IMG/VR virus record: IMGVR_UViG_3300042691_012902
Coordinates: 1 to 39,146 of that record
Direction: 5' to 3' (one strand)
DNA from: a virus
Length of the DNA: 39,146 nt
Numbering within the stretch: the first letter of the stretch is position 1; each line of letters begins with the position of its first letter. The notes under the pieces are model-generated. The model made no database searches, was not told where the DNA came from, and saw nothing but the letters and a program-made list of their open reading frames with translations. This document shows, piece after piece, positions 8,758 to 17,732 of this stretch. Both the position numbers and the translations under genes were made by a program.

Positions 8758-10749
8758 TTACATGTATTGTGACCAATCAGTTAAGAAATCTCCGATATTC
8801 TTTTTGTTAGCTGACGGTGCCATTCCTGTTGAAGAAGCTTTCTTATTCGAGACATTATCAACGTAGTTTAATGGGTCTTTGTTAAACTGTGCATATTGAG
8901 CACCTGTTGAAATCCATTGGTCAAATGCACCTTGCATTGTATCGTAGGCTTCTACAGCTTCATCAGATTTTTTATCTGGTATATCTGAGTACGCTTTATA
9001 CGCCGCATCATACACAGACTTAGTGTAATCCATCAAGTTTGTTAAGCCACCTTCAATGTTTTGAACTTTATTATTAAAGGCTTCTGCTTGAGCTTTTTGA
9101 CCTGCCATCAACATCTGTTGATTAAACTCGTATATTCTGTCATTTCTATTTCGAATATCGGTTGCTTGTTTATCTAAAAACTTTTGTCTTTCTAAAGTCG
9201 GAACATAAATAGTATTACCATTTGCGTCTGTAGATGGCATATAACCTGTTACATCAGCAACACTTAATCCGTATTCTTTTAATTTTAAATCCATGCTTGC
9301 TTCAAATTCTTTTGCCGCTTGCGTAGCTATTCCTGTTTCTGGGTCTACTCCAAATACTTTTGCCCAATCTAATCTTGCTTGTTGCTCTGCTCTAGTTGTT
9401 TCACTTTGTGCTTTAGCAATTTCAGCTTGTGTTTGAGCTTGTTTTAATTGTTGTTCAGTCATACCGCTAGCAATTTGTCGCTGTAAATCATTGTAAGAGT
9501 TTTGCAAATCAAGGATTTGTTGTTCTTTCTCTTGCTTCGTCAAATCAGCGTTTTGATTAATCTCGTTGATTTGAGTGCTTAAACCTGTAAACAGATTAGC
9601 TAATTGTTGTTGTTGAGCCATAGCTAGTCGAGTATTTGCATCTTCTGCAATACCTGACCCAGTGAGTCCACGATTCGTCATGGCTTGTCTTACGCCTAAC
9701 CAATCTTGAAACATTTGGTTCTGCATGCCTTGCCTTGCCATTTCAGCTTGTCTTTCAGCACCAGTAATCGCTTGATTGCGGTTTGCTTCAAGTCGGGTCA
9801 CAAAGTTTTCAGTATTTTTAACTTGTTGATTAATCTGGTCACCAGCTTGTAGAGCGGCTAAAAACTGATTAAGTGCATCGCCCTCTAATTTTGTCCCACC
9901 AGTTTCTCCTCTTTGGAAATAACGGTCATTTCCCTTTGAATCTTTTGCATTAACTACAGCATTAATAGGAGCTCGTTGTTCCACATTGTTTGCATCTTTA
10001 TAATAAGTTACTCCACCACGAACGTAACCTTGTTGTCTAGTATACCCACCTGTCGGGTTCGGCAAATAAATTTCAGCAGGAGTTTCTGTAGCCGCCGCAG
10101 GTGCCTTTGCTTCTTCTTTAACAGCACCACCTGTAGGTGCACCTGCTCCAGTACCGCCTGTTGTGCCTGCACTAGCTACAACAGCACCTCCAGCAGAAGG
10201 AGTTTTGGCTCCTTTGACATTGAAGGTTGTGTTACCTTTTACAACTGATACAGCACCTGTATCAAACGTTACACGAGTGCCATCGTCATAATAAGTAAGG
10301 TTATCTTTTGGGTCAATGTAGCCTGTTTTGGTTGTTCCATCCACTTGTCGAATAGTAACAGTTGTTTTTGCAGGTGCTGATACCGCCGCAGATACTGGTT
10401 TTGAATAGTTAGTTGTTGTTGGCTTTGCTACTGCTACTTTATTTGTCGAAGCTGGTTTTGTTGTTGATGTGCTTGTTTTCTTGACATTTGGAAAAGTTAT
10501 TTTTGGTGGTGCAGAACTAGTTGTTGATTGACTCATAATATTTTGAACTGCAGGAGGCATACCCGACATACTTAATGGAGCTGGTTTATTTGGTAAAGTA
10601 ACCATTGAACCGCCTTTTGACAAGTGGTTAAAAAGTTCTGGATATTGAACTGTTCTCATATAATTGTTAAACATTGGATTATTCACAATGTCTTGAGGTT
10701 TAGAACTAGCATTGTATAACATTTCAAGCTGACTAGGTTGTTTAGCCAT
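8758..10749 (-). CDS. virion structural / internal protein with tandem beta modules and coiled coil
   Basis: 663 residues from ATG 10749, which has GGAG 8 bases upstream; an ATG 9 bases further upstream is too close to that site. Residues 85-130 are a Thr/Ala/Pro linker. About 130-172 (GYIDPKDNLTYYDDGTRV) and about 235-270 (GYVRGGVTYYKDANN) are two related short modules. Residues 300-460 are Gln/Ala-rich coiled coil, including NRGLTGSGIAEDANTRLAMA, a pattern common in phage internal or tail-associated proteins. The gene lies between a terminator and the giant virion gene. The first module recurs in the neighbouring 253-residue protein. The exact virion position is unknown. Confidence 0.75.
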   Translation of the reverse strand: MAKQPSQLEMLYNASSKPQDIVNNPMFNNYMRTVQYPELFNHLSKGGSMVTLPNKPAPLSMSGMPPAVQNIMSQSTTSSAPPKITFPNVKKTSTSTTKPASTNKVAVAKPTTTNYSKPVSAAVSAPAKTTVTIRQVDGTTKTGYIDPKDNLTYYDDGTRVTFDTGAVSVVKGNTTFNVKGAKTPSAGGAVVASAGTTGGTGAGAPTGGAVKEEAKAPAAATETPAEIYLPNPTGGYTRQQGYVRGGVTYYKDANNVEQRAPINAVVNAKDSKGNDRYFQRGETGGTKLEGDALNQFLAALQAGDQINQQVKNTENFVTRLEANRNQAITGAERQAEMARQGMQNQMFQDWLGVRQAMTNRGLTGSGIAEDANTRLAMAQQQQLANLFTGLSTQINEINQNADLTKQEKEQQILDLQNSYNDLQRQIASGMTEQQLKQAQTQAEIAKAQSETTRAEQQARLDWAKVFGVDPETGIATQAAKEFEASMDLKLKEYGLSVADVTGYMPSTDANGNTIYVPTLERQKFLDKQATDIRNRNDRIYEFNQQMLMAGQKAQAEAFNNKVQNIEGGLTNLMDYTKSVYDAAYKAYSDIPDKKSDEAVEAYDTMQGAFDQWISTGAQYAQFNKDPLNYVDNVSNKKASSTGMAPSANKKNIGDFLTDWSQYM

Positions 10750-10766
10750 TACATACACTCCTTTCT

Positions 10767-10796
10767 AAGAAAAGCCAATGACCTAAATCATTGGCT
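10767..10796 (-). terminator. rho-independent terminator on the minus strand
   Basis: Perfect 9-bp stem AGCCAATGA / TCATTGGCT (10773-10781 with 10788-10796), 6-base loop, followed on the minus strand by TTTCTT. It lies between the 253-residue gene and the ribosome site of the 663-residue gene, so it would stop or reduce transcription of the last two large virion genes. Confidence 0.75.
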
Positions 10797-10803
10797 ACTC
10801 AAT

Positions 10804-11565
10804 TTAACTAAGTTCTTCAAATTTCTTATATCGAGTAAAGTCATCCCGTTTATCACCTGTAATTTTAGTAACTTTAGCACCTTGTGTTTTTAAAGGTTTT
10901 GTAAAATCTTTATCATAATAAGTTCTATTGTCTTTAGGATTAATATACGCTGTTGTTTTTACTCCGTTTGGTAATGTAACAGTTACTTTTGATTGTGGTT
11001 TTACCGTTTGTTTTGGTGCTGTTTGTGTATTTGTATTTGTATTTGTATTTGTATTTGTATTTGTATTTGTATTTGTATTTGTATTTGTATTTGTATTTGT
11101 ATTATTATTTACTTTTGGTGTTGCTACTGTTGAATTTGTTTGAATTTTTGCTGGCTGTGATTTTAAATTACCAGATACAGCCGTTTCATTATTTGGATTA
11201 TTTGGGTTTGCTGGTGCACTAGTTTTTTTAACTGAAGGAAACTGAAATTGTTTAACTGAAGGAAACTGTGTATTAGTTGGTGTATTATTACTTTTGTTTG
11301 AAGTAAACGGTTGTTTAGGGCTAGCTTTTATACCTTTTTGTAAATTACTTATAGTTTGCATGTTAAATCCAGTCTTACGATTCTGTCTCCTTTGCTTCTG
11401 TTCATAATTCTCATATCCAGTTGGCTGAATAGCGTTAGGAGCTTTATTTTTATTATTAGGATACAACTCTTGAAACGTATCCCAAGGTATTAATTGCATT
11501 TTACCATTATGTTCTGTAAATGCCATGTTACCCCTACGAATATACTCTTTTGGTTTTTCTGCCAT
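10804..11565 (-). CDS. low-complexity virion-associated protein with Asn-Thr repeat
   Basis: 253 residues of unknown function. The N terminus (MAEKPKEYIRRGNMAF) is followed by an Asn/Lys/Pro-rich stretch with the element FPSVK occurring twice, an uninterrupted Asn-Thr dipeptide run (about 153-182) and a C-terminal module (about 193-238) with AYINPKDNRTYYD. That module closely matches the one in the downstream 663-residue protein. The start has AAAGGGTGA upstream and overlaps the end region of the endolysin gene. Position after the lysis genes and before a terminator suggests a late structural or ejected protein. Confidence 0.7.
   Translation of the reverse strand: MAEKPKEYIRRGNMAFTEHNGKMQLIPWDTFQELYPNNKNKAPNAIQPTGYENYEQKQRRQNRKTGFNMQTISNLQKGIKASPKQPFTSNKSNNTPTNTQFPSVKQFQFPSVKKTSAPANPNNPNNETAVSGNLKSQPAKIQTNSTVATPKVNNNTNTNTNTNTNTNTNTNTNTNTNTNTQTAPKQTVKPQSKVTVTLPNGVKTTAYINPKDNRTYYDKDFTKPLKTQGAKVTKITGDKRDDFTRYKKFEELS
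11027..11103. repeat. hexanucleotide tandem repeat (TTTGTA / AATACA on the coding strand)
   Basis: About 13 near-perfect copies of a 6-base unit inside the 253-residue gene, coding Asn-Thr repeats. Six is a multiple of three, so slippage would lengthen or shorten the linker without breaking the frame. Confidence 0.95.
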
Positions 11566-11571
11566 TCAAAA

Positions 11572-12135
11572 TCACCCTTTCGCTCGATAAATTAGTGTAA
11601 TTATTTGCTCTTTTGTTAGCGTTTCCTTCAAACCATCCGTGTCAGTAATTTTATTTTTAACTGCCCATTCTACGGCTTCTTTCGCCCATGAGCTAACTTT
11701 TAATTCTTCTTCATAGAATTTAGTTAAGTATTCTGTAGGGTCTGTATGAGTACCAAACCCAAAACTTGGGCTATCTTTAAGACGTACTTCGTAATGCAAA
11801 TGTGAACCTGCCGATTGTCCTGTATTACCCTCAGTTCCAATAGGGTCGCCACGTTTCACTATATTGCCAACATTCACTCCTATTGTATCAAGATGTGCGT
11901 AACAATGCAATGCACCGTTCTTATCTCGAACAGCGACAACGTTTCCATAATTACCAAATCCTGAACCTTCCTTACCTTCTTTAGCAAACACTACTTCACC
12001 ATCAGTAAAAGAATTGATAGGCTTTTTATTGCCAATAACTAAGTCGATTCCTCGATGAAATATTTTTGTCTTTTTTATTGGATGTATACGATCGCCATAC
12101 GGACTTGTAATACGATACCCACTATAAATTGTCAT
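11572..12135 (-). CDS. endolysin: M23 family metallopeptidase
   Basis: 187-residue lysis protein cutting peptidoglycan cross-bridges. Residues 10-120 are an M23 (LytM/lysostaphin-type) domain: His27 and Asp31 (FHRGIDL), His81 (CYAHLD) and HLH at 112-114 (GSHLHYEV) supply the zinc ligands and catalytic His. The last 40 residues (SWAKEAVEWAVKNKITD, then LTKEQIITLIYR) resemble an SLH-type wall-binding repeat. There is no signal peptide, consistent with export through the adjacent holin. The start overlaps the holin stop region, with GAGGG upstream. An M23 endolysin with an SLH-like tail suggests a Gram-positive host. Confidence 0.9.
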   Translation of the reverse strand: MTIYSGYRITSPYGDRIHPIKKTKIFHRGIDLVIGNKKPINSFTDGEVVFAKEGKEGSGFGNYGNVVAVRDKNGALHCYAHLDTIGVNVGNIVKRGDPIGTEGNTGQSAGSHLHYEVRLKDSPSFGFGTHTDPTEYLTKFYEEELKVSSWAKEAVEWAVKNKITDTDGLKETLTKEQIITLIYRAKG

Positions 12136-12517
12136 TCTTATCCCTCAATATTTTTATGACGTTTTTAAGCTGTGGCGGTAATGGTAATCCGATACGACCA
12201 TAGTTTTCAGTAATACTTACAAGTTCATTAGCTACGAAGAAGAAAATTGCACCTGTCATAATAACATTTGTACCTGTAAATTTATCTAGTTGATATGCCA
12301 TCGCAACCACAATAACCATACCAAACTTCTTAACAAGTCCTTTATAGCCTACAGAAGAACTAAGATTCTTTTCGGTTATCGCCGCTAGTACGCCCGTGAT
12401 GTAGTCTACAATAACTACGAAAAAGAACAACGCCAACAATTCGCTCCACCCCCCAAATAAATACCCAACGATGGAGCCAACAAATGCTACACCACTATTC
12501 GCCGCTAGTTGTTTCAT
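12122..12517 (-). CDS. holin (phage holin 4 / TcdE-Bhl-like family)
   Basis: 131-residue membrane protein that should permeabilise the inner membrane for the endolysin next door. Several hydrophobic segments are visible (about 8-22, 25-46, 65-78 and 83-100), with the signature-like stretch VVIVDYITGVLAA and a charged C terminus (LKNVIKILRDKNDNL). This fits the family of Cph1/TcdE/Bhl-type holins by length and arrangement. It overlaps the upstream gene by 23 bases and the endolysin by 14 bases, a compact lysis cassette. Confidence 0.88.
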   Translation of the reverse strand: MKQLAANSGVAFVGSIVGYLFGGWSELLALFFFVVIVDYITGVLAAITEKNLSSSVGYKGLVKKFGMVIVVAMAYQLDKFTGTNVIMTGAIFFFVANELVSITENYGRIGLPLPPQLKNVIKILRDKNDNL

Positions 12518-12818
12518 TTAGGACTTCCTCCCAAAGACAAGTTTCTTCGTTTAATATATAGTTACCTTCAAGTTGAGGTGGGATAAATGCATCCCGAACT
12601 GCATCATAGGTGTAGCCTATGCCAGCATAGTTTTTACGAAATGGTGTACCACCTAACTGATGAACACCGCCTTGAGTATTATAGCTCGTTCTCTTACAGA
12701 CTTGTTTACGAAACTGACCGTAATAGTTTTCCCAATCAATTCCGTCTTCGCCTTCATCTTTGCCAACGATAACTTCGGTTACTATGTTATTTTCATCAAG
12801 AAAGGCGTAATGTGCCAT
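12495..12818 (-). CDS. conserved phage protein of MAHYAxLDENNIV type (fibre-associated, unknown role)
   Basis: 107 residues. The N terminus MAHYAFLDENNIVTEVIV and the core NYAGIGYTYDAVRDAFIPP are hallmarks of a small protein widespread next to fibre genes, especially in marine phages. Its biochemical role is not known to me. It has a good ribosome site (GAGGTGATACC then ATG) and sits between the glycine-rich adhesin gene and the holin, overlapping the latter. Placement suggests a part of, or helper for, the tail tip. Confidence 0.75.
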   Translation of the reverse strand: MAHYAFLDENNIVTEVIVGKDEGEDGIDWENYYGQFRKQVCKRTSYNTQGGVHQLGGTPFRKNYAGIGYTYDAVRDAFIPPQLEGNYILNEETCLWEEVLNETTSGE

Positions 12819-12827
12819 GGTATCACC

Positions 12828-13679
12828 TCAGAATATAATAATATCTGTTCCTGCTGTAAATGTGTAGATTTTAAATCCATCAACTACAGTCCTTGTAAAT
12901 GTTAATCCTGTAGCAATAAACCGAATATCTTTTCGATTCGCAGGGTAACGTACTACAACAATACCACTTCCACCAGCACCGCCAACACTATTGTACCCAC
13001 CACCGCCACCACCACCTGTATTGGCAGTTCCTGTGCCGCCACGTGCGTTTGCACCGCCACCTGTGCCACCTGTTCCGTTGGTAATGTTACCACCACCACC
13101 GCCACCGCCTGCATAAGTTGTGAGTATGCTTGTGATAGAAGATGATAGACCGTTGCCACCATTACCACCTGTATCCGCACTACCGTTACCACCAACAGCA
13201 CCAGCTCCACCACCGCCACCAAAACCAGTTCCGCCTGTTGCTACAGCAGTTCCCCCGTTATTACCTTGTCCTGCTGTGCCTGTTCCTGCGGTTCCTGTAG
13301 CAAATGGAGATGTACTAGATGAACCTGCACCTCCTCCAGAACCCCCAGCACGACCGTTTTGAGTAGTGGTACTAAAACCTCCACCACCTCCACCTTTACT
13401 AGCAGTAGCAATGTTATTAATAAGAGAATCGTTGCCATCGTTTCCTCTACTGTTACCCGTGGAGCCACCAGAACCGCCAGCTCCAATTGTTACTGTGTAA
13501 GAAGTAGTTAAGCTAATTGAAGCGGTGCCAGTTAAATAACCACCAGCACCACCACCACCTGCTCCGCCACCACCTGCTCCACCAGCGACAACCAAATACT
13601 CTATTGAGTCTATATCTAGTTCTGCTCTGCGTTTAGCGTCTTTTACAGGTTTGAAAAATCCATCAAAACTACGTGGCAT
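12828..13679 (-). CDS. glycine-rich tail fibre / adhesin protein
   Basis: 283 residues. The start MPRSFDGFFKPV is followed by IEYLVVAGGAGGGGAGG and about 190 residues dominated by Gly runs broken by Thr/Ser/Asn loops, closing with GIVVVRYP near 245 and a short beta-rich tail. This matches the glycine-rich domain found in many phage fibre tips and resembles, in composition, polyglycine-sandwich adhesins. The start overlaps the upstream stop by one base (TAATG). Probable receptor-contact protein; the receptor is unknown. Confidence 0.75.
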   Translation of the reverse strand: MPRSFDGFFKPVKDAKRRAELDIDSIEYLVVAGGAGGGGAGGGGAGGYLTGTASISLTTSYTVTIGAGGSGGSTGNSRGNDGNDSLINNIATASKGGGGGGFSTTTQNGRAGGSGGGAGSSSTSPFATGTAGTGTAGQGNNGGTAVATGGTGFGGGGGAGAVGGNGSADTGGNGGNGLSSSITSILTTYAGGGGGGGNITNGTGGTGGGANARGGTGTANTGGGGGGGYNSVGGAGGSGIVVVRYPANRKDIRFIATGLTFTRTVVDGFKIYTFTAGTDIIIF

Positions 13680-14116
13680 TAGTAATCACCACCGTGAACA
13701 GTGACTGCCAAACCTGCCGCAACCGTGGTTCCAATCGTAACGTTGATTTTGTAACCTGCTTGTAAATATGGAATTGGTGGGACAGTTTCGGTTGTGTTAA
13801 TGTTAATGGTGATGTTGTTGTCCGCTAGAGCCGCGGTTTCGGACAAAGTTGTAGCCGCAATAGTCACTTCATGAATTAATGTGTTGTTTGCCGCTGTAGC
13901 GTTGGTCGAGCCGTTATTGACAAAAAATCGCATAACAGTTGCCACGTTGGTTCCCAAGGCTCTAACTTTGATCTGGTCAATTCTTGAGCCATCTGCTCCT
14001 GCCGTAAAGACAGTGACCACCGTCCCTGTGCCATCCTTTGCGGTATTGGCGGTTGTAACGGTTCCCCATGATACCTTGGGAGTTAAAGGAAAAATAGGTA
14101 ATGTATTTGCTGGCAT
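13679..14116 (-). CDS. putative virion beta-structural protein (fibre region)
   Basis: 145 residues, rich in Thr, Ala, Val and Asn, alternating as expected for beta strands (for example TAGADGSRIDQIKVRALG and NVATVMRFFVNNG). No named family recognised, but proteins of this look are common beside phage fibre genes. It overlaps both neighbours by one base (TAATG at each end), with GGAGGTGC just upstream, so it belongs to the same translational unit as the tail fibre and glycine-rich proteins. Confidence 0.65.
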   Translation of the reverse strand: MPANTLPIFPLTPKVSWGTVTTANTAKDGTGTVVTVFTAGADGSRIDQIKVRALGTNVATVMRFFVNNGSTNATAANNTLIHEVTIAATTLSETAALADNNITININTTETVPPIPYLQAGYKINVTIGTTVAAGLAVTVHGGDY

Positions 14117-15180
14117 TACAATGCACCTCCAAAGTTTCTATAAGCATATACTTCTGAACCTACTGAAGCACGATCTACATACAATTTAGTTGCCGCATCG
14201 TTGTTGCTTGACGGGGCACCACTAAGAACAAGTGTACCTGTCATAGTTCCACCAGCAGTCGATAAAGCACTAGTTGGCAAACCATCTAATTTTGCTTTAT
14301 CAGCACCGCTCATCAAACCGCTATTACCGCTTGCTACCGCATTCGCAATTACGTCTGTTCCACCAGTCACGTGAGTAGAAGCATGAGCCGCAGGTGCGGC
14401 AGAACCTGTTGCAGTAATTGTAACTGTGTCTGTTGTAGCGTTTGTCGTGATTGTGATACCTGTGCCACCTGCAAGATTTAATGTGTCTGTTTTAGTGTCA
14501 GCATCGACATCAGATTGTCCTGCAACAGCAATTTTAGAAAAAGCATTTTGATTTACTTCTGCTCCAGCGGCAATGCCATCTAACTTAGTTTTATCTGAAG
14601 CAGACATAAATCCTGCCGTACCTGTTGTGGCATCAGCGTGTTGGTTGCCGCCTGAGCCAATGTGACTAGATGGTGTAGCATCTGTGATGCCATATCCTGC
14701 TAGTGTAGTAGGATTTGTACCTGCACTAACTCGACCTTTAGTATCGACTGTAACCGAACGATATGTACCAGCAGAAACACCTGTTGTTGAAAGTTTTGCA
14801 TCAGTAATTGCCAAATCAGCAATCTTTCCTGTAGTTACATTTAAATCCGCAATTTTAATTGTAGTTACAGCACCGTCTGCAATCGCAGTCGTTCCAACAG
14901 CACCGTTAGCTACGGTAAATGTTAACGTGGATGTAGTGTTGTCCAAAGAAATTTGAATCGCACTAGTATCCCTAAACTGAAGGTAGTTGATTGCCGTTCC
15001 AAGATTTTGAGTCGTTTTAGTTGAACCGTCTGAGTTTAATACTCGGTACAACTTAATGAGTCGGGCATAGTTGTCATTGATTGCAGTATACAATATCTCA
15101 CGTTCTTGTTTGTACGCTTCTGCTGTAATCGTTTGACCGTTTTGCCAGTTCGTTAACGACCCGGGGTTGACTTCTGCCAT
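14116..15180 (-). CDS. tail fibre protein
   Basis: 354 residues. The N-terminal about 60 residues probably attach it to the tail (VNPGSLTNWQNGQTITAEAY). Then come fibre-type repeats: GAVGTTAIADGAVTTIKIAD, the common fibre motif VTVDTKGRVSAGTNP, two copies of a SGLMSxxDKxKLDGL unit and a C-terminal segment with NNDAATKLYVD. The ribosome site AAAGGAG precedes ATG 15180. It lies directly after the nozzle gene and before the presumed tip proteins, the normal order for a short-tailed phage. Confidence 0.85.
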   Translation of the reverse strand: MAEVNPGSLTNWQNGQTITAEAYKQEREILYTAINDNYARLIKLYRVLNSDGSTKTTQNLGTAINYLQFRDTSAIQISLDNTTSTLTFTVANGAVGTTAIADGAVTTIKIADLNVTTGKIADLAITDAKLSTTGVSAGTYRSVTVDTKGRVSAGTNPTTLAGYGITDATPSSHIGSGGNQHADATTGTAGFMSASDKTKLDGIAAGAEVNQNAFSKIAVAGQSDVDADTKTDTLNLAGGTGITITTNATTDTVTITATGSAAPAAHASTHVTGGTDVIANAVASGNSGLMSGADKAKLDGLPTSALSTAGGTMTGTLVLSGAPSSNNDAATKLYVDRASVGSEVYAYRNFGGAL

Positions 15181-15194
15181 ACTACCACTCCTTT

Positions 15195-17729
15195 CTAAAC
15201 TCTCTTAATCTTAAACTCTAGACCGAAACCGTAGAGTTCAAATGGTGCATCGAGTTTGTGTAAGAAACTAACTTTCACACGTCTTGATTTCCCTCTGACA
15301 TCTGCTCGTTGCACTGACAATTGTACATCTCCCCATGCTGACTGTCCTATTAACCATGAGCCAAAGTCCGTACCTGTGTAGAAGTACATATTTGGTTGTG
15401 TTGTCGTGTTCCAAATGACAGTATTTGTTACAGGGTCTACACTAGCAAATCCTGAGTCTGGTGTGAGAACTAATGCTGAGTCGGCGTACACTCTTACTTC
15501 CATATTGTTGTTTACACCGTTAAAATGCCTTCCAAGCACGTACATTCTACGAATCTTTTTATAGTTAAACTGTGCGGCTAAATCAAGGAATTTTGTATTT
15601 ACAATCATTTCGTATGGACTTGTACTATTAATATCATAATATACTGAAGTATCGTGTTTCCACAAGTTCCCTTTTTCTGTAAAATTGTAAATATCTTCCG
15701 CATATTGTTCAAATTCTATAATATTTAGATAGTTTGATTTATCCCTTGTCCATGAACCAATATCGTAGTAATAACGATAGATTAATGATTGGCTAGGAAA
15801 GCAAATCCAGTATTGATTGTCATACACCATTGCACTTGATTTTTCGTCATACGGAATTGCAGAACGAATCTGTGTGTCAACTCTAGTTAATCGTAAATTC
15901 TCGAAAGCTAGAGGAGTCGGGTATAGTCGGTACAAGCCTTGGTCAGACAAGAAAAATATGTCATCTCGAATTACTTTAGCCGACAATGGTGCGATACAAC
16001 CAATGTTGTCGTGTATAATTCGCCTAGTGTAATCTTCGGGACTTTTACCGTACAAGCCTTGCACTGTTGATTTAGTAAATATAATCAAGTCGCTTTTATA
16101 ACGAACGATGGAAACAATTGCTTCTTTCTTTCCAATGTCGAAGTTAATTGTGTTTGTTACAGGAAAATAGTTTGGTGCACTCAAGTCTGAAATATAAACT
16201 TGGTATGGGTCTGTACTATCGCCTGAAAGAATCAGTCTGTCCCAATGCAACCTAATTTTTGTACATGTATCAATTCCAGAAACACGAGGAACTCCATCGC
16301 CAGAAGGATTATATAAGTTTACATTGTATTCATCTAAGTAAAATACGACTAGATTAGATGTATTGTTTTTATCTCGAATTGATACACGGATGTCGTACTT
16401 AGTTCCGCTAGGAAATACAAAATCATGCGTTTTACCTGTTGGAAAATCAGTAAATGCTTTAACTGTTGCCCATGTTGTTTCATCCGAACGTTTATACTCC
16501 CATTGACCTTGAACAGTTGTAATCCCTGACGTTTTTGTATAATAAACTGTAAATGTAATAGGTTGGTTAACAACGGGAGTAAAAGTCGATGGTGTAACTG
16601 TTTTTATTGTTAATGCCGCCGCAGTTAACTCGTCTGTTGTATTTTGTATCCAAGTATCAGGATTAGACGCTAAACCATTTGTACCAATGTTAAGAACTTC
16701 AAGAATGCTAGGTTTATAGGGGTCAACAACTTTTGCGAATGTTTTTTCCGATACAACACCAATATATGAAAACGTTGCAGTTCCGTTTGTAGCTTCACCT
16801 GAAGTGTGCGATGGTGCAGTTGTTCCTGACGTACCTGCAATGGTACAAACATACAATCGACCTGTTGATGTTACAATAACTCGATCGCCGATTTTGTATG
16901 CTGTAGATGCCACCCATGCAGGGTCATCACTATACCCAATCATACAAAATTCTGTGCCTGTCGCAATATACAAATCATCGCCAAACTGCACAGCTTCAAT
17001 GGCTTTTGCTGTTTGAAAAGTGTTGCTGGTTAAATTTTCAACAGTAAACAATTTAAGTTGATATTTATATTTAATACTGACACTTGTCGTAGGTGCGGTA
17101 GTAAATGTAATTACGCCTGTTCTAAAATTCAACGTAAATGCACTTGTTATCGTACCGTCTACAGTAGCTACAAACTCAAAGATTTCTGCTGTTCTTTTAA
17201 TTGTATCAAAAGACTTAACATAACCCATGATTGTGCCAGTTGATACATACTTTTCAATTTTATTTTGACCATTTAAAATAACTAAATCGTTAGCAACAAG
17301 TGTTTGATTGTCTGCAACAGGATATGTAATGGCTTTTTGAATAAATCCGTTAGCTAAATTAAACGTTTTATTTGTACCATCAATTGTACCTGTTGGAGTT
17401 TCACTATTTATCGACCATGGTGTTGGTGGCATACGGTATAATTTACCGTTGATAGCTAAGATTCTGTCAGGTGTTGTTTGGTCTGCTCGATAAAAAAAGA
17501 ACATACCTTGACCAATGTCATTGCTACCAAACTCAAAACCTAACGTATTGACACGCCCTGTTCTACGTCTAGCTGAGCCACGAGTAGACAAGTCTAAGTT
17601 ATCAAATACAGTAAACTCATTCTCTCTAAGTGTTTCATTAGATGTTTCTATGTTTAATCCACCTATAAAGTTCATATAGGCTTCAAAGCGTTGTACAGAT
17701 GGGTCTGGTGCAAAATTAGCTCTTACCAC
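15195..17729 (-). CDS. tail nozzle / tail tubular protein B-like structural protein
   Basis: 844 residues, GTG start at 17729 after GAGGAG. The N terminus FIGGLNIETSNETLRENEF, then ENLDLS-type sequence DNLDLSTRGSARRRTGR, is characteristic of large nozzle or stabilisation proteins of podovirus-like phages. A later stretch (SDLIIFTKSTVQGLYG, FFLSDQGLYRL, about 540-620) looks like the beta-propeller region of tubular protein B/gp10-type proteins. It directly follows the adaptor gene and precedes the fibre. It should form the tube through which DNA leaves; the assignment rests on pattern and position. Confidence 0.78.
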   Translation of the reverse strand: MVRANFAPDPSVQRFEAYMNFIGGLNIETSNETLRENEFTVFDNLDLSTRGSARRRTGRVNTLGFEFGSNDIGQGMFFFYRADQTTPDRILAINGKLYRMPPTPWSINSETPTGTIDGTNKTFNLANGFIQKAITYPVADNQTLVANDLVILNGQNKIEKYVSTGTIMGYVKSFDTIKRTAEIFEFVATVDGTITSAFTLNFRTGVITFTTAPTTSVSIKYKYQLKLFTVENLTSNTFQTAKAIEAVQFGDDLYIATGTEFCMIGYSDDPAWVASTAYKIGDRVIVTSTGRLYVCTIAGTSGTTAPSHTSGEATNGTATFSYIGVVSEKTFAKVVDPYKPSILEVLNIGTNGLASNPDTWIQNTTDELTAAALTIKTVTPSTFTPVVNQPITFTVYYTKTSGITTVQGQWEYKRSDETTWATVKAFTDFPTGKTHDFVFPSGTKYDIRVSIRDKNNTSNLVVFYLDEYNVNLYNPSGDGVPRVSGIDTCTKIRLHWDRLILSGDSTDPYQVYISDLSAPNYFPVTNTINFDIGKKEAIVSIVRYKSDLIIFTKSTVQGLYGKSPEDYTRRIIHDNIGCIAPLSAKVIRDDIFFLSDQGLYRLYPTPLAFENLRLTRVDTQIRSAIPYDEKSSAMVYDNQYWICFPSQSLIYRYYYDIGSWTRDKSNYLNIIEFEQYAEDIYNFTEKGNLWKHDTSVYYDINSTSPYEMIVNTKFLDLAAQFNYKKIRRMYVLGRHFNGVNNNMEVRVYADSALVLTPDSGFASVDPVTNTVIWNTTTQPNMYFYTGTDFGSWLIGQSAWGDVQLSVQRADVRGKSRRVKVSFLHKLDAPFELYGFGLEFKIKRV

Positions 17730-17732
17730 AGT

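Noticed and set aside
11027-11103. CRISPR-like array
   Set aside because: It is an uninterrupted 6-base tandem repeat with no spacers and no cas genes nearby. The Cas4-like protein at 38023 is a phage recombination-type nuclease.
10928-11222. Plus-strand ORFs with Phe-Val or Leu-Tyr repeats
   Set aside because: They are antisense readings of the 6-base repeat inside the 253-residue gene.
13120-13486. Long plus- and minus-strand ORFs across the glycine-rich gene
   Set aside because: They are Pro-, Leu- or Val-rich shadows of GGN/CCN codon runs of the real minus-strand gene and lack ribosome sites.
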